The translations under genes were made by a program, and so were the position numbers. The notes under the pieces were generated by a model that saw nothing but the letters and a program-made list of their open reading frames with translations, ran no database searches and was not told where the DNA came from. A stretch of DNA of 64,000 bases from the NCBI RefSeq assembly GCF_000972385.1, contig NZ_JXTE01000020.1:1-64000 (forward strand). Reading direction: 5' to 3'. The first letter of the stretch is position 1, and each line of letters opens with the position of its first letter. Source of the stretch: Streptomyces sp. WM6386. Its GTDB lineage: Bacteria; Actinomycetota; Actinomycetes; Streptomycetales; Streptomycetaceae. This document shows positions 1 through 8,730 of this stretch, piece by piece.

Positions 1-1
1 G

Positions 2-133
2 CCGTACCCCCAGCAACCCCCGGCCCCCGGCCCGTACGCCGCCCAGCCGCCGTACCCCCAGCAGCAGCAGCCGTACCCGCCGCAGCAGCCCTACCCCCAG
101 CAGAACCCGAACTGGCAGTCCCCTCAGCACTGA
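2..133 (+). CDS. C-terminal tail of a Pro/Gln/Tyr-rich protein (partial)
   Basis: The window opens inside a gene whose last 43 codons read as Pro, Gln and Tyr repeats (units such as PYPQQ) and end at TGA 131-133. Such tails are common at the ends of Streptomyces membrane or septation-associated proteins, but the functional part lies outside the window, so no product can be assigned. The frame is supported by the regular PY-PQQ periodicity and by the hairpin at 205-234 that follows the stop. Confidence 0.7.
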   Translation, partial: PYPQQPPAPGPYAAQPPYPQQQQPYPPQQPYPQQNPNWQSPQH

Positions 134-184
134 CCCCCGGGGCAAGGCTTCCGCGACCGGTGAACGGCCCGGTGGGAGCTGTTC

Positions 185-200
185 GTAACGTAAGGCGACA
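185..200 (+). promoter_or_regulatory. Possible GlnR box upstream of narK
   Basis: GTAAC at 185-189 and CGACA at 196-200 are separated by six bases. This resembles the GlnR half-site pair GTnAC-n6-GAAAC, with two mismatches in the second half. GlnR and NnaR co-regulate nitrate genes in Streptomyces, so the position before narK fits. The match is weak and only one pair is visible. Confidence 0.3.
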
Positions 201-204
201 GAAC

Positions 205-234
205 CTCTCATCCCGCGTTCGCGCGGGGTGAGAG
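205..234 (+). terminator. UUCG-capped hairpin between the upstream gene and narK
   Basis: CTCTCATCCCGCG (205-217), loop TTCG (218-221) and CGCGGGGTGAGAG (222-234) form a 13-bp stem with one G-U pair and a UUCG tetraloop. It most likely ends transcription of the gene that stops at 133, although only a poor T-run follows. It makes the far-upstream start at 228 for narK implausible. Confidence 0.65.
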
Positions 235-350
235 CAAAGTTCCTTTCCGGTCACCGGGTGCCACAGCCAGGAAACGCGCCCTCCCTACCTTCGGGACATC
301 ACCGCTCAGCACGAATGCACCACCGAGCCCCGGAGCCCCGTGGAGGCGCA

Positions 351-1736
351 ATGTCAGCCCCTAGCACCGTCCCCGCACCCCCGAGCAGGGGCAGTCGCTG
401 GATCCAGCAGTGGGATCCTGAGGACGAGACCTTCTGGAACGAGGGCGGAGAGAAGATCGCCCGCCGCAACCTTCTCTTCTCCGTCCTCTCCGAGCACATC
501 GGCTTCTCGATCTGGACCCTGTGGTCCGTGCTCGTCCTTTTCATGGGCCCGGAGTACGGGCTGACCCCGGCGGACAAGTTCCTGCTGACCTCGATGGTCA
601 CGCTGGTCGGCGCCGTCGTCCGGGTTCCCTACACCTTCGCCGTGGCCATCTTCGGCGGCCGGAACTGGACGATCGTCTCGGCCGGCCTCCTCCTCATCCC
701 GACCGTCGCCGCGTTCACGGTGATGGAGCCCGGGACCTCGTTCAACACCTTCCTCCTGGTCGGCCTGCTGGCCGGTATCGGCGGCGGTAACTTCGCCTCC
801 TCCATGACCAACATCAACGCCTTCTTCCCGCTGCGGAAGAAGGGGTGGGCCCTCGGGCTCAACGCCGGCGGCGGCAACATCGGGGTGCCGGTCATCCAGC
901 TGATCGCGCTCGCCATCATCGGCGCCAGCGGCGGCCCGCGTGTGCTGCTGGGCATCTACATCCCGCTGATCGTGATCGCCGCGGTCCTCGCCGCCCTCTT
1001 CATGGACAACCTCGCCTCCGTGAAGAACGACACCGGTGCCGCCAAGGACGCCGCGAGGGACGCCCACACCTGGATCATGTCCTTCCTCTACATCGGCACG
1101 TTCGGCTCCTTCATCGGCTACGCCTTCGCCTTCGGCCAGGTCCTCCAGGTCCAGTTCGGCCGTACCCCGCTGGAGGCCGCGTACGTCACCTTCATCGGCC
1201 CGCTGCTCGGCTCCCTCATCCGCCCGCTGGGTGGCTGGCTCGCCGACAAGTACGGCGGCGCCCGGATCAGCCTCTACAACTACGTCGCCATGGGTGCGGC
1301 GACCGCGGTCCTGATCTTCGCCAGCATGGAGAAGTCGCTGCCGCTGTTCGTCACCGCGTTCGTGATCCTCTTCGTCCTGACCGGTCTGGGCAACGGGTCG
1401 ACGTTCAAGATGATCCCCGGCATCTTCCAGGCCAAGGCCCTCGCCAAGGGGCTGCAGGGAGAAGAGGCCGCCGCCTACGGCCGTCGCCTCTCCGGTGCCT
1501 CCATGGGACTGATCGGAGCGGTGGGCGCGCTCGGCGGTGTCGGCATCAACCTGGCCTTCCGCCAGTCCTTCATCTCCAACGGCTCCGGCACCGGTGCCTT
1601 CATCGTCTTCCTCGCCTTCTACGCTGCCTGCTTCGTGGTCACCTGGGCCGTATACCTTCGCCGCCCCGCCTCGCGGATTCAGGCCTCCTCGGCCACCTCC
1701 GAGGCGAAGTCGCAGCTCAGCTACGCCGAGGTGTGA
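351..1736 (+). CDS. narK: NarK-family nitrate/nitrite transporter (MFS)
   Basis: A 461-residue major facilitator protein that moves nitrate and/or nitrite across the cytoplasmic membrane. About 12 hydrophobic segments are visible. The two nitrate-porter signatures are present: GGGNFASSMTNINAFFP near residue 140 and GLNAGGGNIG near residue 165. The start is ATG 351, preceded by GGAGG at 342-346; an in-frame start at 228 would lie inside a hairpin. The next gene encodes the NnaR-type nitrogen regulator, an association I recall from S. coelicolor and, for narK3, mycobacteria. Direction of transport (uptake for assimilation or nitrite extrusion) cannot be told from the sequence. Confidence 0.93.
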   Translation: MSAPSTVPAPPSRGSRWIQQWDPEDETFWNEGGEKIARRNLLFSVLSEHIGFSIWTLWSVLVLFMGPEYGLTPADKFLLTSMVTLVGAVVRVPYTFAVAIFGGRNWTIVSAGLLLIPTVAAFTVMEPGTSFNTFLLVGLLAGIGGGNFASSMTNINAFFPLRKKGWALGLNAGGGNIGVPVIQLIALAIIGASGGPRVLLGIYIPLIVIAAVLAALFMDNLASVKNDTGAAKDAARDAHTWIMSFLYIGTFGSFIGYAFAFGQVLQVQFGRTPLEAAYVTFIGPLLGSLIRPLGGWLADKYGGARISLYNYVAMGAATAVLIFASMEKSLPLFVTAFVILFVLTGLGNGSTFKMIPGIFQAKALAKGLQGEEAAAYGRRLSGASMGLIGAVGALGGVGINLAFRQSFISNGSGTGAFIVFLAFYAACFVVTWAVYLRRPASRIQASSATSEAKSQLSYAEV

Positions 1737-1763
1737 CGTAACACTGGCGACATCAAGTCGAAC

Positions 1764-1793
1764 CGAGCCTGTCACGCACCGTTGACAGGCTCG
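1764..1793 (+). terminator. Hairpin terminator after narK
   Basis: CGAGCCTGTCA (1764-1774) and TGACAGGCTCG (1783-1793) form a perfect 11-bp stem with an 8-base loop, 27 bases after the narK stop. There is no T-run, as is usual for Streptomyces. It could also attenuate read-through into nnaR. Confidence 0.6.
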
Positions 1794-1859
1794 CTCGGCA
1801 TGCAGGTGCCATCACACCCCGTGTAGGTGCAAACGACTCGAGTGCGGGACGAGAGTTAT

Positions 1860-3014
1860 ATGTACGACGAACAGCAGCGACCAGGACAACACGGCCCCCT
1901 GGCCGGTTTCACGGTAGGCGTGACAGCCGCGCGCCGGGCCGACGAGCTGGGCGCACTGCTGCAGCGACGGGGAGCCGCCGTCCTGCACGCACCTGCCCTG
2001 CGGATCGTGCAGCTCGCCGACGACAGCGAGCTGCTCGCCGCGACCAAGAAGGTCATCGACGAGGTACCGGATGTCGTGATCGCCACGACGGCCATCGGCT
2101 TCCGGGGCTGGGTCGAGGCCGCCGACGGGTGGGGTCTGGGTGAGGACCTGCTGGATCGGCTGCGCGGGATCGAGCTGCTCGCACGCGGACCGAAGGTCAA
2201 GGGCGCGGTGCGGGCCGCCGGGCTGACCGAGAACTGGTCGCCGGAGTCCGAGTCCATGGCCGAGGTGCTCGACCGGCTGCTGGAGGAGGGTGTCGAGGGC
2301 CGCCGTATCGCCATCCAGCTGCACGGTGAGCCGCTGCCCGGGTTCGTGGAGGCGCTGCGGGCCGGGGGAGCGGAGGTGCTCGGGATCCCTGTCTACCGGT
2401 GGATGCCGCCGGAGGACATCGGTCCGGTGGACCGGCTTCTCGACGCGACGGTCTCCCGTGGCCTGGACGCGCTGACCTTCACGAGCGCGCCCGCCGCGGC
2501 GTCCTTGCTGAACCGGGCGGAGGAGCGCGGCCTGCTGCCGGAGCTGCTTGCCGCCCTGAACCATGACGTCCTGCCGGCCTGCGTGGGCCCGGTCACCTCG
2601 CTGCCCCTTCAGGCCCGTGGCGTCGACACCGTCTCGCCCGACCGCTTCCGCCTCGGCCCCCTGGTCCAGCTCCTCTGCCAGGAGCTCCCGGCCAGGGCCC
2701 GTTCCCTCCCGATCGCCGGTCACCGCGTCGAGATCCGCGGCCACGCGGTCCTCGTCGACGGCGTCCTGCGCCCGGTGCCGCCGGCCGGTATGTCGTTGTT
2801 GCGTGCGCTGTCCCGCCGGCCGGGCTGGGTGGTGGCGCGGGCGGAGTTGCTGCGAGCGTTGCCGGGTGCCGGTCGCGACGAGCACGCCGTGGAGACGGCG
2901 ATGGCTCGGTTGCGCACGGCTCTGGGGGCGCCGAAGCTCATCCAGACGGTTGTGAAACGCGGCTACCGCCTGGCCCTGGACCCGGCGGCAGACGCGAAGT
3001 ACTCGGACACGTGA
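1860..3014 (+). CDS. nnaR: NnaR-like regulator: HemD-like domain plus winged helix
   Basis: A 384-residue protein. Residues about 15-260 have the uroporphyrinogen-III synthase (HemD) fold. Residues about 285-380 form an OmpR-type winged helix with the typical ending VVKRGYRL. This fusion is the NnaR/Rv0260c architecture, which I recall as a transcriptional partner of GlnR for nitrate and nitrite genes rather than a heme enzyme. Adjacent narK supports the nitrogen role. ATG 1860 was chosen because the protein then begins MYDEQQR; an in-frame GTG at 1827 is the alternative. The ribosome site before 1860 is weak. Whether any HemD catalysis remains is unknown. Confidence 0.85.
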   Translation: MYDEQQRPGQHGPLAGFTVGVTAARRADELGALLQRRGAAVLHAPALRIVQLADDSELLAATKKVIDEVPDVVIATTAIGFRGWVEAADGWGLGEDLLDRLRGIELLARGPKVKGAVRAAGLTENWSPESESMAEVLDRLLEEGVEGRRIAIQLHGEPLPGFVEALRAGGAEVLGIPVYRWMPPEDIGPVDRLLDATVSRGLDALTFTSAPAAASLLNRAEERGLLPELLAALNHDVLPACVGPVTSLPLQARGVDTVSPDRFRLGPLVQLLCQELPARARSLPIAGHRVEIRGHAVLVDGVLRPVPPAGMSLLRALSRRPGWVVARAELLRALPGAGRDEHAVETAMARLRTALGAPKLIQTVVKRGYRLALDPAADAKYSDT

Positions 3015-3027
3015 CCCGCGGGCTTTC

Positions 3028-3210
3028 CTCGCCCCCGCCGCCCTTGCCCGTTCCCATCCCCAGGGGCATGCTGCCCCTTCGACCCCGCTCCCAGGGGGCG
3101 CTGCCCCCCGGACCCCCGCTCCTCAAACGCCGGAGGGGCTGAATTTGCCGAAGCGGGGGTCTGGGGGCGCAGCCCCCAGGGATGGGACGGGTAAGGGCGG
3201 CGGAGGCGAG
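3028..3210. repeat. Large inverted repeat between convergent genes
   Basis: About 35 bases at 3028-3062 are repeated in inverse orientation at about 3176-3210 with few mismatches. Inside are further GC-rich inverted pairs, including the CGGGGGTC/GACCCCCG type around 3110 and 3160. The element fills the space between the convergent nnaR and the DUF1772 gene. It probably works as a bidirectional terminator and looks like the dispersed palindromic repeats common between Streptomyces genes. Confidence 0.75.
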
Positions 3211-3211
3211 A

Positions 3212-3694
3212 TCAATTCCTCGTCAGCCGGCCGTACAGGACCAGGCCCCGGGCCAGGCACCCCAGTGCCACCGTCGACAGCACCGCCCGCACCACGTTCC
3301 AGGCCACCCACGCGTCCTCGAACTCCTCCCGCGCCGCAGCGGAGTCGGTCGCGCGGTCGAGGGCGTCGTTCAGCGGGATGTTGAAGACGACCGTCACCAG
3401 GAAACCGAGGGCGTAGGCGATCAGCCCCGCCCACACCCACCGGCGGTACCCCGCGCCCCGCGCCTGCCACGCCGCCACCCCCGTGAGCACCAGCGCCCCG
3501 AGGAAGCTCAGCATGAACACCGGATTCTGGATCACGTCGTTGATGTTCCGCATCACCTCGACGTAGACCTCGTCGTCGCTGCGCGCCAGCCCCGGCATCA
3601 CCGCGCAGGCGAAGACGTAGAAGGCCCCGGCGATCAGGCCCATCGCGACCGTGGCCGCCCCCAGTACGGTTCCCGCGCTCTTCTTCGTCGTCAT
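3212..3694 (-). CDS. DUF1772 family membrane protein
   Basis: A 160-residue integral membrane protein with four predicted helices, at residues about 8-30, 58-78, 85-105 and 130-152. The fold pattern and the segment NIPLNDAL match the DUF1772/anthrone-oxygenase-like family, whose members include small oxygenases but are mostly uncharacterised in Streptomyces. The start ATG at 3694 has GGAGGG close upstream on the minus strand. It is transcribed toward nnaR and separated from it by the large inverted repeat. No catalytic residue can be assigned. Confidence 0.8.
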   Translation of the reverse strand: MTTKKSAGTVLGAATVAMGLIAGAFYVFACAVMPGLARSDDEVYVEVMRNINDVIQNPVFMLSFLGALVLTGVAAWQARGAGYRRWVWAGLIAYALGFLVTVVFNIPLNDALDRATDSAAAREEFEDAWVAWNVVRAVLSTVALGCLARGLVLYGRLTRN

Positions 3695-3889
3695 GCCCTC
3701 CAGTCAACGGCCGGCACATCCACCGGAACATGGTCCAAAGGCGCATCCCCATACGCACACGTCCACGCCTCACCGGTACGAGGGGTTCCGACGGCGCGAG
3801 CGGGAAGGCACTGTGAGAGGGAGCTTTTTCTCCCAGCCCCTTCTCACCGGCCCCTCACGCGCAGGGCACCTCTAGGCGGTGACAGGCAC

Positions 3890-4486
3890 ATGGCACTGGG
3901 TACGGCCACGGCCCCGTACGAGCTGCGGTTCGATGCGGGGCGGATCTGTCTCGATCTCCTCGCGACCACCCACCCCGTCGAACGGCTCGACTCGACCGAG
4001 GCACTGTTGGCCTGGGTCACCGGAGCCGGGCTCGTACCACCGGACACCCGCTTGGCGCACGCCGATGCGTCCTGGCTCGTCGGGTTTCGCGAACTTCGTG
4101 GGCAGACAAGCCAATTGGTACGCGCAAGACTCGTCCCCGAGCCCCGGCCGTCGTACGACCTCGCGCTCGCCCGCGTCAACGACCTGGCCCGCACCGCACC
4201 CCCGGCACCGCGTGCCGTGCAGGGCGAGGACGGCACGCTCGTCAGGGAGTTGGCGAGCCCTCCCGAACTCGCCGCGCTGCTCGGCGCGATCGCCCGGGAC
4301 GCCGTCGAACTGCTCACCGACCCCGTCGCACGGGCGTGTCTGCGGCAGTGCGCCGGCGACAACTGCCCGATCGTTTATCTCGATACGTCCCGGGGGCGCA
4401 GGAGGCGCTGGTGCTCCAGTGAGGTCTGCGGGAACCGGGAAAGGGTGGCCCGGCACCGGCGTCGGGCCGCGCTCGCACGTGCCTGA
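3890..4486 (+). CDS. CGNR zinc-finger protein
   Basis: A 198-residue protein of the CGNR/ABATE family. The N-terminal two thirds form the helical ABATE-like region. The C-terminus carries a zinc finger with C154, C159, C175 and C180 ending in the family signature CGNR, followed by a very basic stretch suited to DNA binding. These proteins are thought to be stress-responsive transcription factors. ATG 3890 begins MALGTATAPY; longer in-frame extensions upstream lack family similarity and cross the divergent promoter region. It stands alone, divergent from the DUF1772 gene. Confidence 0.85.
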   Translation: MALGTATAPYELRFDAGRICLDLLATTHPVERLDSTEALLAWVTGAGLVPPDTRLAHADASWLVGFRELRGQTSQLVRARLVPEPRPSYDLALARVNDLARTAPPAPRAVQGEDGTLVRELASPPELAALLGAIARDAVELLTDPVARACLRQCAGDNCPIVYLDTSRGRRRRWCSSEVCGNRERVARHRRRAALARA

Positions 4487-4750
4487 GGGGGCGTTATGTC
4501 CCTTCTGTGGAACGGGCGTCGAAGTGATTTCGATTACATGCCGTTTACTCGCGGCGTCGTACGGGCAATCACGGCGTTCGAGCCAGTGTGGCGGAAATGT
4601 AAAGATCGAGGGGTGGGTATGTGCACCCATGTCCCCCTAGTCTCGGCATCCAGAAGAAAACTGTCATGTCACTTTGAACACTCAACGGCCCGCGTCCGTA
4701 CCCCGTGTTGAGCGACCGGCTGGGGGAACCCCCGGACATCGGAGGTGGGC

Positions 4751-5326
4751 GTGCGCAAGGATTCCGTCGTGGCCAATGAACGTGGATCGAGGGCCCGACA
4801 TCGCATGTCCCAGCCCTCGGAACCTGATGAGGAGCTCATGCGTGCTCTGTACAGAGAGCACGCAGGACCCCTGCTCGCCTATGTGCTGCGGCTGGTCGCC
4901 GGAGACCGCCAAAGAGCAGAGGACGTCGTGCAGGAGACGCTGATCCGTGCCTGGAAGAACGCCGGTCAGCTCAATCGAGCGACCGGATCTGTACGCCCCT
5001 GGCTGGTGACGGTTGCCCGGCGCATCGTCATCGACGGCCACCGAAGCCGGCAGGCCCGGCCGCAGGAGGTCGATCCGTCGCCGCTGGAGGTCATCCCCGC
5101 GGAGGACGAGATCGACAAGGCGCTGTGGTTGATGACGCTGTCGGACGCGCTCGACGACCTGACTCCCGCACACCGGGAGGTGCTCGTCGAGACGTACTTC
5201 AAGGGGCGTACCGTCAATGAGGCGGCCGAGACGCTCGGGATACCCAGCGGCACCGTGCGCTCAAGGGTCTTCTATGCCCTGCGGTCGATGAAGCTGGCAC
5301 TGGAGGAGCGGGGGGTGACGGCGTGA
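4751..5326 (+). CDS. sigU: ECF RNA polymerase sigma factor (SigU/SigL-like)
   Basis: A 191-residue ECF sigma factor. Region 2 (DEELMRALYREHAGPLLAYVLRL, shown here only to identify its opening, from about residue 27) runs into the core-binding motif AEDVVQETLIRAW. Region 4 at about residues 135-185 has the helix-turn-helix TVNEAAETLGIPSGTVRSR. GTG 4751 is chosen because GGAGG lies at 4741-4745; ATG 4805 is a good alternative. The stop overlaps the anti-sigma start (TGATG), so the two are translationally coupled. The symbol rests on synteny recalled with S. coelicolor SCO2954 (sigU). A possible ECF promoter (AAC 4677, TC 4695) is upstream but its spacing is short. Confidence 0.85.
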   Translation: MRKDSVVANERGSRARHRMSQPSEPDEELMRALYREHAGPLLAYVLRLVAGDRQRAEDVVQETLIRAWKNAGQLNRATGSVRPWLVTVARRIVIDGHRSRQARPQEVDPSPLEVIPAEDEIDKALWLMTLSDALDDLTPAHREVLVETYFKGRTVNEAAETLGIPSGTVRSRVFYALRSMKLALEERGVTA

Positions 5327-6153
5327 TGAGTGTTTACGGGGGAAACCAGGGATTCGGTAGTGGTGGTTCGGGTATGTCTGGCTCCATGCAGGGTTCTCCG
5401 GTGCCGAACGAGCACGAGACCGTCGGCGCCTACGCCCTCGGGATCCTCGACGACGCCGAGGCAACCGCTTTCGAGATGCACCTCGCGACCTGCGAGTGGT
5501 GCGCCCAGCAGCTCGACGAGCTCGCCGGGATGGAACCGATGCTGGCCGCGCTCGCGGACCTGCCCGGCTCCGGCACCCCCGCGATCGGCGAGTCCCTGTC
5601 CGCCAAGCCCAGTCCGCGGCTGGTGAACAAGCTCGTCGACGAGGTCGCCGAACGCCGCGCCCAGAAGCGCCGGCGCGCCTTCTACATGGTGGCCGCGGCG
5701 GCCGCCCTGATCATCGGCGGTCCCCTGGTAGCCGTAGGGGCGACCGGCGACGACTCCGGCGGAAACGTCTCCGCGCAGCCGAAGAGCAGCAGCCCCGCCA
5801 AGGACGCCTTCGAGCACATGGCCGACAAGCTCACGGCGACCGACCCCAGCACGGACGTCAGTGCGACCGTCGCCGTGGAGGAGAAGGCCTGGGGCACCCA
5901 CGCCGTCCTCCAGCTGAAGAACGTCAAGGGCCCGGAGAAGTGCTCCCTCATCGCCGTCGGCAAGAACGGCGAGCGTGAGACGGTCACCTCCTGGTCCGTC
6001 CCGACCTGGGGTTATGGCATCGCCAACGCGAAGACCGAGCAGGCCAAGGAGCCGCTCTACGTCCACGGCGGCGCCGCCTTCGACCTGAACGACATCGATC
6101 ACTTCGAGGTCATGACCTTCGGCGGGAAGCGACTCGTCGAAGTCGACGCGTAG
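5326..6153 (+). CDS. rsuA: Zinc-binding anti-sigma factor (RsuA-like)
   Basis: A 275-residue membrane anti-sigma factor that should hold the preceding ECF sigma factor. The cytoplasmic ZAS domain has H52, C56 and C59 in the HxxxCxxC arrangement. One transmembrane helix lies at about residues 119-138, and the C-terminal 135 residues are extracellular. The first 25 residues are Gly/Ser rich and low in complexity. The start ATG 5326 overlaps the sigma stop in TGATG; a GTG at 5323 is the alternative. Symbol by recalled synteny with SCO2953. The signal sensed by the outer domain is not evident. Confidence 0.85.
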   Translation: MSVYGGNQGFGSGGSGMSGSMQGSPVPNEHETVGAYALGILDDAEATAFEMHLATCEWCAQQLDELAGMEPMLAALADLPGSGTPAIGESLSAKPSPRLVNKLVDEVAERRAQKRRRAFYMVAAAAALIIGGPLVAVGATGDDSGGNVSAQPKSSSPAKDAFEHMADKLTATDPSTDVSATVAVEEKAWGTHAVLQLKNVKGPEKCSLIAVGKNGERETVTSWSVPTWGYGIANAKTEQAKEPLYVHGGAAFDLNDIDHFEVMTFGGKRLVEVDA

Positions 6154-6222
6154 CCGACGTAGCTGCATCGGGTCCCCTTCGCGTACGGTTGACGGCTGCC
6201 CAGCACGTCAGAAGGGGGCCCG

Positions 6223-8673
6223 GTGGCCGCTCAGGCTCAACCAACCGCGGTCGACTCGGTTCACGACTCGGTTCGGGATCGAGAGATCAGCGTCGAACAG
6301 GAACACCTTGACCGGGTGTACCGGCGTCTCGAGGAGAAGATCCACGAGGCGGAGTTCCTGATGAACGACGCGGCCAAGCGTGGCCAGGTCGGCACCCCCG
6401 GCGCACTCGCCGAGCGGGACGCGCAGGTTTTCCGGGCGGGGGTGCACCTCAACCGGCTCAACAACGAGTTCGAGGACTTCCTCTTCGGCCGGGTCGACCT
6501 GCTCCTCGGCAAGGACGGCAAGAAGGGGCCCGACGGCGCCTACACCGCCGTGGAACCCGCCGAAGGCGCCGTGCGGGACGACAACACCGCCGACATCGCC
6601 GAGACCCTGCACATCGGCCGGATCGGGGTCCTGGACTCCGAGTACGCGCCGCTCGTCATCGACTGGAGGGCCCCGGCCGCGGCGCCCTTCTACCGCTCCA
6701 CCCCGGTCGACCCCGGCCGGGTGGTGCGCCGACGGGTCATCCGCTCCAAGGGCCGCCGCGTCCTCGGCGTCGAGGACGACCTCATGCGCCCCGAGCTCAA
6801 GGCCTTCCTCGACGGCCACGAGCTGGCCGTCATCGGCGACGGCGCCCTGATGGCCGCCCTCGGCCAGGCCCGCAGCCACACCATGCGGGACATCGTCGCC
6901 TCCATCCAGGCCGAGCAGGACCTGGTCATCCGGGCGCCCGCGGCCTCGGTGACCTACGTCGAGGGGGGCCCGGGGACGGGCAAGACGGCCGTGGCCCTGC
7001 ACCGCGCCGCCTACCTGCTCTACCAGGACCGGCGCCGCTACTCCGGCGGCATCCTCATCGTCTCCCCGACCCCGCTCCTGGTGGCGTACACCGAGGGCGT
7101 GCTCCCCTCGCTGGGCGAGGAGGGGCAGGTCGCCATCCGGGCGATCGGCTCGCTCGTCGACGGCGTGGAGGCCACGCTGTACGACTCTCCGTCCACGGCC
7201 CGCGCCAAGGGCTCGTACCGGATGCTCAAGGTGCTGCGGAAGGCGGCACGAGGGGCGCTGGAGGCGAACTCGGGCAACAGCGCGTCCGGGGGCGGCCCCG
7301 GTGGCGCGGGCGGCTCCGGGAGGCGGCGCCGTCGCGGCGAGGCGGCCGGTCAGCTCGCCTTCGGCGCCGGCGACGCGGACCAGCTCGCCTTCGGTGACGA
7401 CGACACCCCCGCCCAGGTCCCCGCGGGCCCGGCCTCCCGTCTGCGCGTGGTGGCCTTCGGGCGCCGCCTGGAGCTGGAGGCGCCCGAGCTGGAACGTATC
7501 CGCCACTCCGCGCTCAGCGGCACCGCCCCCGTGAACCTGCTGCGCCCCCGGGCCCGCAGGCTCCTCCTGGACGCCCTGTGGGCCCGCTCCGGCGCCGCCG
7601 GCCGGCACAGCGACCCGGAGCTCGCCGCCGAGCTGCGTTCCTCCTTCGACGAGGACGTCAGCACCGAGGACAGCTTCATCGGCTTCCTTGACGCCTGGTG
7701 GCCCGAGCTCACCCCGAAGGCCGTCCTCACCGCCATGGCCGACGAGCGCCGCCTGGGCCGCTGGGCCCGCCGGATCCTCAACCCCGGCGAGGTCCGCAAG
7801 GTCGCCCGTTCGCTGCGGCGGGAGGGGTACTCCGTGCACGACATCGCCATGCTCGACGAACTCCAGGCGATCCTCGGCACCCCGGCCCGCCCCAGGAAGA
7901 GGCGCGACCTGGATCCGCTCGACCAGCTGACCGGCCTGGAGGAGCTGATGCCGGTCCGCGAGGAGACCCAGCGCGAACGCGCCGAGCGGCTCGCCGAGGA
8001 GCGCACCGAGTACGCCCACGTCATCGTCGACGAGGCCCAGGACCTCACGCCGATGCAGTGGCGCATGGTCGGCCGCCGCGGCCGGCACGCCACCTGGACG
8101 GTCGTCGGCGACCCGGCCCAGTCCTCCTGGTCCGACCCCGACGAGGCCGCCGAGGCGAGGGACGAGGCCCTGGGCTCACGTCCGCGCCGGCGCTTCCAGC
8201 TCACCGTGAACTACCGCAACCCCTCGGAGATCGCCGAGCTCGCCTCCAGGGTGCTGGCCCTCGCGATGCCCGGCTCCGAGTCCCCGAGGGCCGTACGGTC
8301 CACCGGCGTCGAACCCCGCTTCGCCGTCGTAGGGGACTCCCTCGCGAGCACCGTCCGCGAGGAGGCCGCCCGCCTCCTCGACCGCGTCGACGGCACGATC
8401 GGCGTGGTCGTCGCCATGCAGCGCCGCGAGGAGGCCGCCCGCTGGCTCGCCGGGCTCGGCGACCGGGTGGTGGCCCTGGGCAGCCTGGAGGCCAAGGGTC
8501 TGGAGTACGACGCGACGGTCGTCGTCTCCCCGGCCGAGATCGCCGACGAGTCCCCGGCCGGCCTGCGGGTGCTGTACGTGGCCCTCACCCGGGCGACCCA
8601 GCAGCTGACGGTCGTGTCGGGGGAGCGCGACCAGCCCGACGCGACCGGGGTGCCCGACCTTCTCAGAGATTGA
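6223..8673 (+). CDS. HelD-like UvrD/Rep-family RNA polymerase helicase
   Basis: An 816-residue superfamily 1 ATPase. The N-terminal coiled region (residues about 15-75, EQEHLDRVYRRLEEKI) is like the RNA polymerase-binding arm of HelD. Walker A is GGPGTGKT at about 248-255, the DEAQ-type Walker B is VDEAQD near 603, and motif VI (ALTRATQQL) is near the end. HelD proteins release or recycle RNA polymerase, and some protect it from rifamycins; which type this is cannot be decided here. A Gly/Arg-rich insertion at about 345-400 with a repeated QLAFG motif is probably disordered. GTG 6223 follows GAAGGGGG. Confidence 0.85.
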   Translation: MAAQAQPTAVDSVHDSVRDREISVEQEHLDRVYRRLEEKIHEAEFLMNDAAKRGQVGTPGALAERDAQVFRAGVHLNRLNNEFEDFLFGRVDLLLGKDGKKGPDGAYTAVEPAEGAVRDDNTADIAETLHIGRIGVLDSEYAPLVIDWRAPAAAPFYRSTPVDPGRVVRRRVIRSKGRRVLGVEDDLMRPELKAFLDGHELAVIGDGALMAALGQARSHTMRDIVASIQAEQDLVIRAPAASVTYVEGGPGTGKTAVALHRAAYLLYQDRRRYSGGILIVSPTPLLVAYTEGVLPSLGEEGQVAIRAIGSLVDGVEATLYDSPSTARAKGSYRMLKVLRKAARGALEANSGNSASGGGPGGAGGSGRRRRRGEAAGQLAFGAGDADQLAFGDDDTPAQVPAGPASRLRVVAFGRRLELEAPELERIRHSALSGTAPVNLLRPRARRLLLDALWARSGAAGRHSDPELAAELRSSFDEDVSTEDSFIGFLDAWWPELTPKAVLTAMADERRLGRWARRILNPGEVRKVARSLRREGYSVHDIAMLDELQAILGTPARPRKRRDLDPLDQLTGLEELMPVREETQRERAERLAEERTEYAHVIVDEAQDLTPMQWRMVGRRGRHATWTVVGDPAQSSWSDPDEAAEARDEALGSRPRRRFQLTVNYRNPSEIAELASRVLALAMPGSESPRAVRSTGVEPRFAVVGDSLASTVREEAARLLDRVDGTIGVVVAMQRREEAARWLAGLGDRVVALGSLEAKGLEYDATVVVSPAEIADESPAGLRVLYVALTRATQQLTVVSGERDQPDATGVPDLLRD

Positions 8674-8690
8674 TCGACAGGAACTGTCGA
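8674..8690. promoter_or_regulatory. Perfect 7-bp inverted repeat right after the helicase stop
   Basis: TCGACAG (8674-8680), spacer GAA, CTGTCGA (8684-8690) begins at the base after the helicase stop codon and lies about 40 bases before the structured RNA. It may be an operator for the downstream RNA gene. It lacks the TCGAAC/GTTCGA halves of the actinobacterial SOS box. Confidence 0.4.
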
Positions 8691-8730
8691 GACGGGAATG
8701 GCCTTACGGGATCCGTTTGTTAGCCTGGGT

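Noticed and set aside
354..1775. Long open frames antisense to narK, the helicase, the permeases, the molybdenum hydroxylase and the PKS/NRPS genes
   Set aside because: High GC leaves few stops in shadow frames. Their products are Arg/Gly/Asp-rich without family motifs, while the opposite strand carries clear conserved domains.
1860..3014. Uroporphyrinogen-III synthase (hemD) for heme synthesis
   Set aside because: The C-terminal winged helix, the narK neighbour and the absence of other heme genes indicate the NnaR-type regulator.
3182..3889. N-terminal extension of the CGNR zinc-finger protein
   Set aside because: The extension is antisense to the DUF1772 gene and crosses the divergent promoter region; family similarity begins at ATG 3890.
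8674..8690. SOS (LexA) box after the helicase gene
   Set aside because: The palindrome is perfect, but its halves are TCGACAG/CTGTCGA rather than TCGAAC/GTTCGA, and the spacing differs.
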